Below the pieces are notes generated by a model. It was not told the DNA's origin and searched no databases. It worked only from the letters and a program-made list of their open reading frames with translations. A program made the translations under genes and the position numbers. This document shows, piece after piece, positions 64,000-64,000 of a stretch of DNA of 64,000 nucleotides (the stretch's first letter is position 1; each line of letters starts with the position of its first letter). Origin of the DNA: Paralteromonas sediminis (GTDB lineage Bacteria; Pseudomonadota; Gammaproteobacteria; Enterobacterales; Alteromonadaceae); NCBI RefSeq assembly GCF_003820355.1, contig NZ_RPOK01000004.1:248001-312000 (forward strand), read 5' to 3'.

Positions 64000-64000
64000 A

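Noticed and set aside
1-64000. CRISPR array or toxin-antitoxin/defence island
   Set aside because: No regularly spaced repeats, cas genes, restriction enzymes or recognisable toxin-antitoxin pairs were seen.

Overview
The window looks like a chromosomal segment of a marine gammaproteobacterium of the order Alteromonadales (Alteromonas-like). This rests on gene content and order: glnA with ntrBC, the pepA-holC-valS cluster divergent from lptFG, rraB, YbiT-type ABC-F, rhlE, NhaD, and two C-terminal protein-sorting tags (GlyGly-CTERM-like and PEP-CTERM). The assignment is from memory of such genomes, not from a search.

Layout. 1-4.7 kb: nitrogen assimilation (glnA, a DUF4124 protein, ntrB, ntrC), with an NtrC-type box over the ntrB promoter. 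4.7-11.8 kb: an Hpt/HD-GYP-like protein, plsC, rraB, a surface-anchored protein, and a periplasmic binding protein paired with a hybrid sensor kinase. 11.8-19.4 kb: conserved core (valS, holC, pepA, lptF, lptG, an RDD protein). 19.65 kb: tRNA-Leu(CAA) with a good promoter and terminator.

19.7-27.7 kb is best read as a roughly 7.9-kb accessory island. It starts at the 3' end of tRNA-Leu and ends at a degenerate second copy of that 3' end plus the tRNA terminator (49 of 55 bases match). It carries an operon of serine hydrolase, ECF sigma factor, anti-sigma factor and RDD protein, plus secreted and membrane proteins, a membrane-bound AraC regulator and an auxiliary tryptophanyl-tRNA synthetase. 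The last is preceded by a 17-codon leader peptide with tandem Trp codons and mutually exclusive hairpins, which is the layout of a ribosome-mediated attenuator. I consider this the most interesting system in the window.

27.7-43.9 kb: ylqF, rlmE, a TrmH-family methyltransferase, a four-gene operon that looks like peptide or amino-acid modification (small secreted protein, 2OG-Fe(II) oxygenase, RLAN/RimK ATP-grasp ligase, GNAT-peptidase C39 fusion), an S41 peptidase divergent from a CadC-like regulator, a methyltransferase, a serine hydrolase, YbiT and RhlE. 44-53.5 kb: a YfiR/YfiN-like c-di-GMP module, NhaD with an inserted PAS domain, a LysR regulator divergent from an isocitrate dehydrogenase with NAD-type residues, and a PEP-CTERM trypsin-like protease behind a near-perfect sigma-54 promoter.

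53.6-60.8 kb: a self-contained efflux locus of adaptor, ABC ATPase, FtsX-type permease, sigma-54 activator and histidine kinase. Its upstream region has a sigma-54-like promoter and inverted repeats at enhancer distance, suggesting a positive-feedback circuit. 60.8-64 kb: a small secreted protein, two AraC regulators and a DUF3750 lipoprotein.
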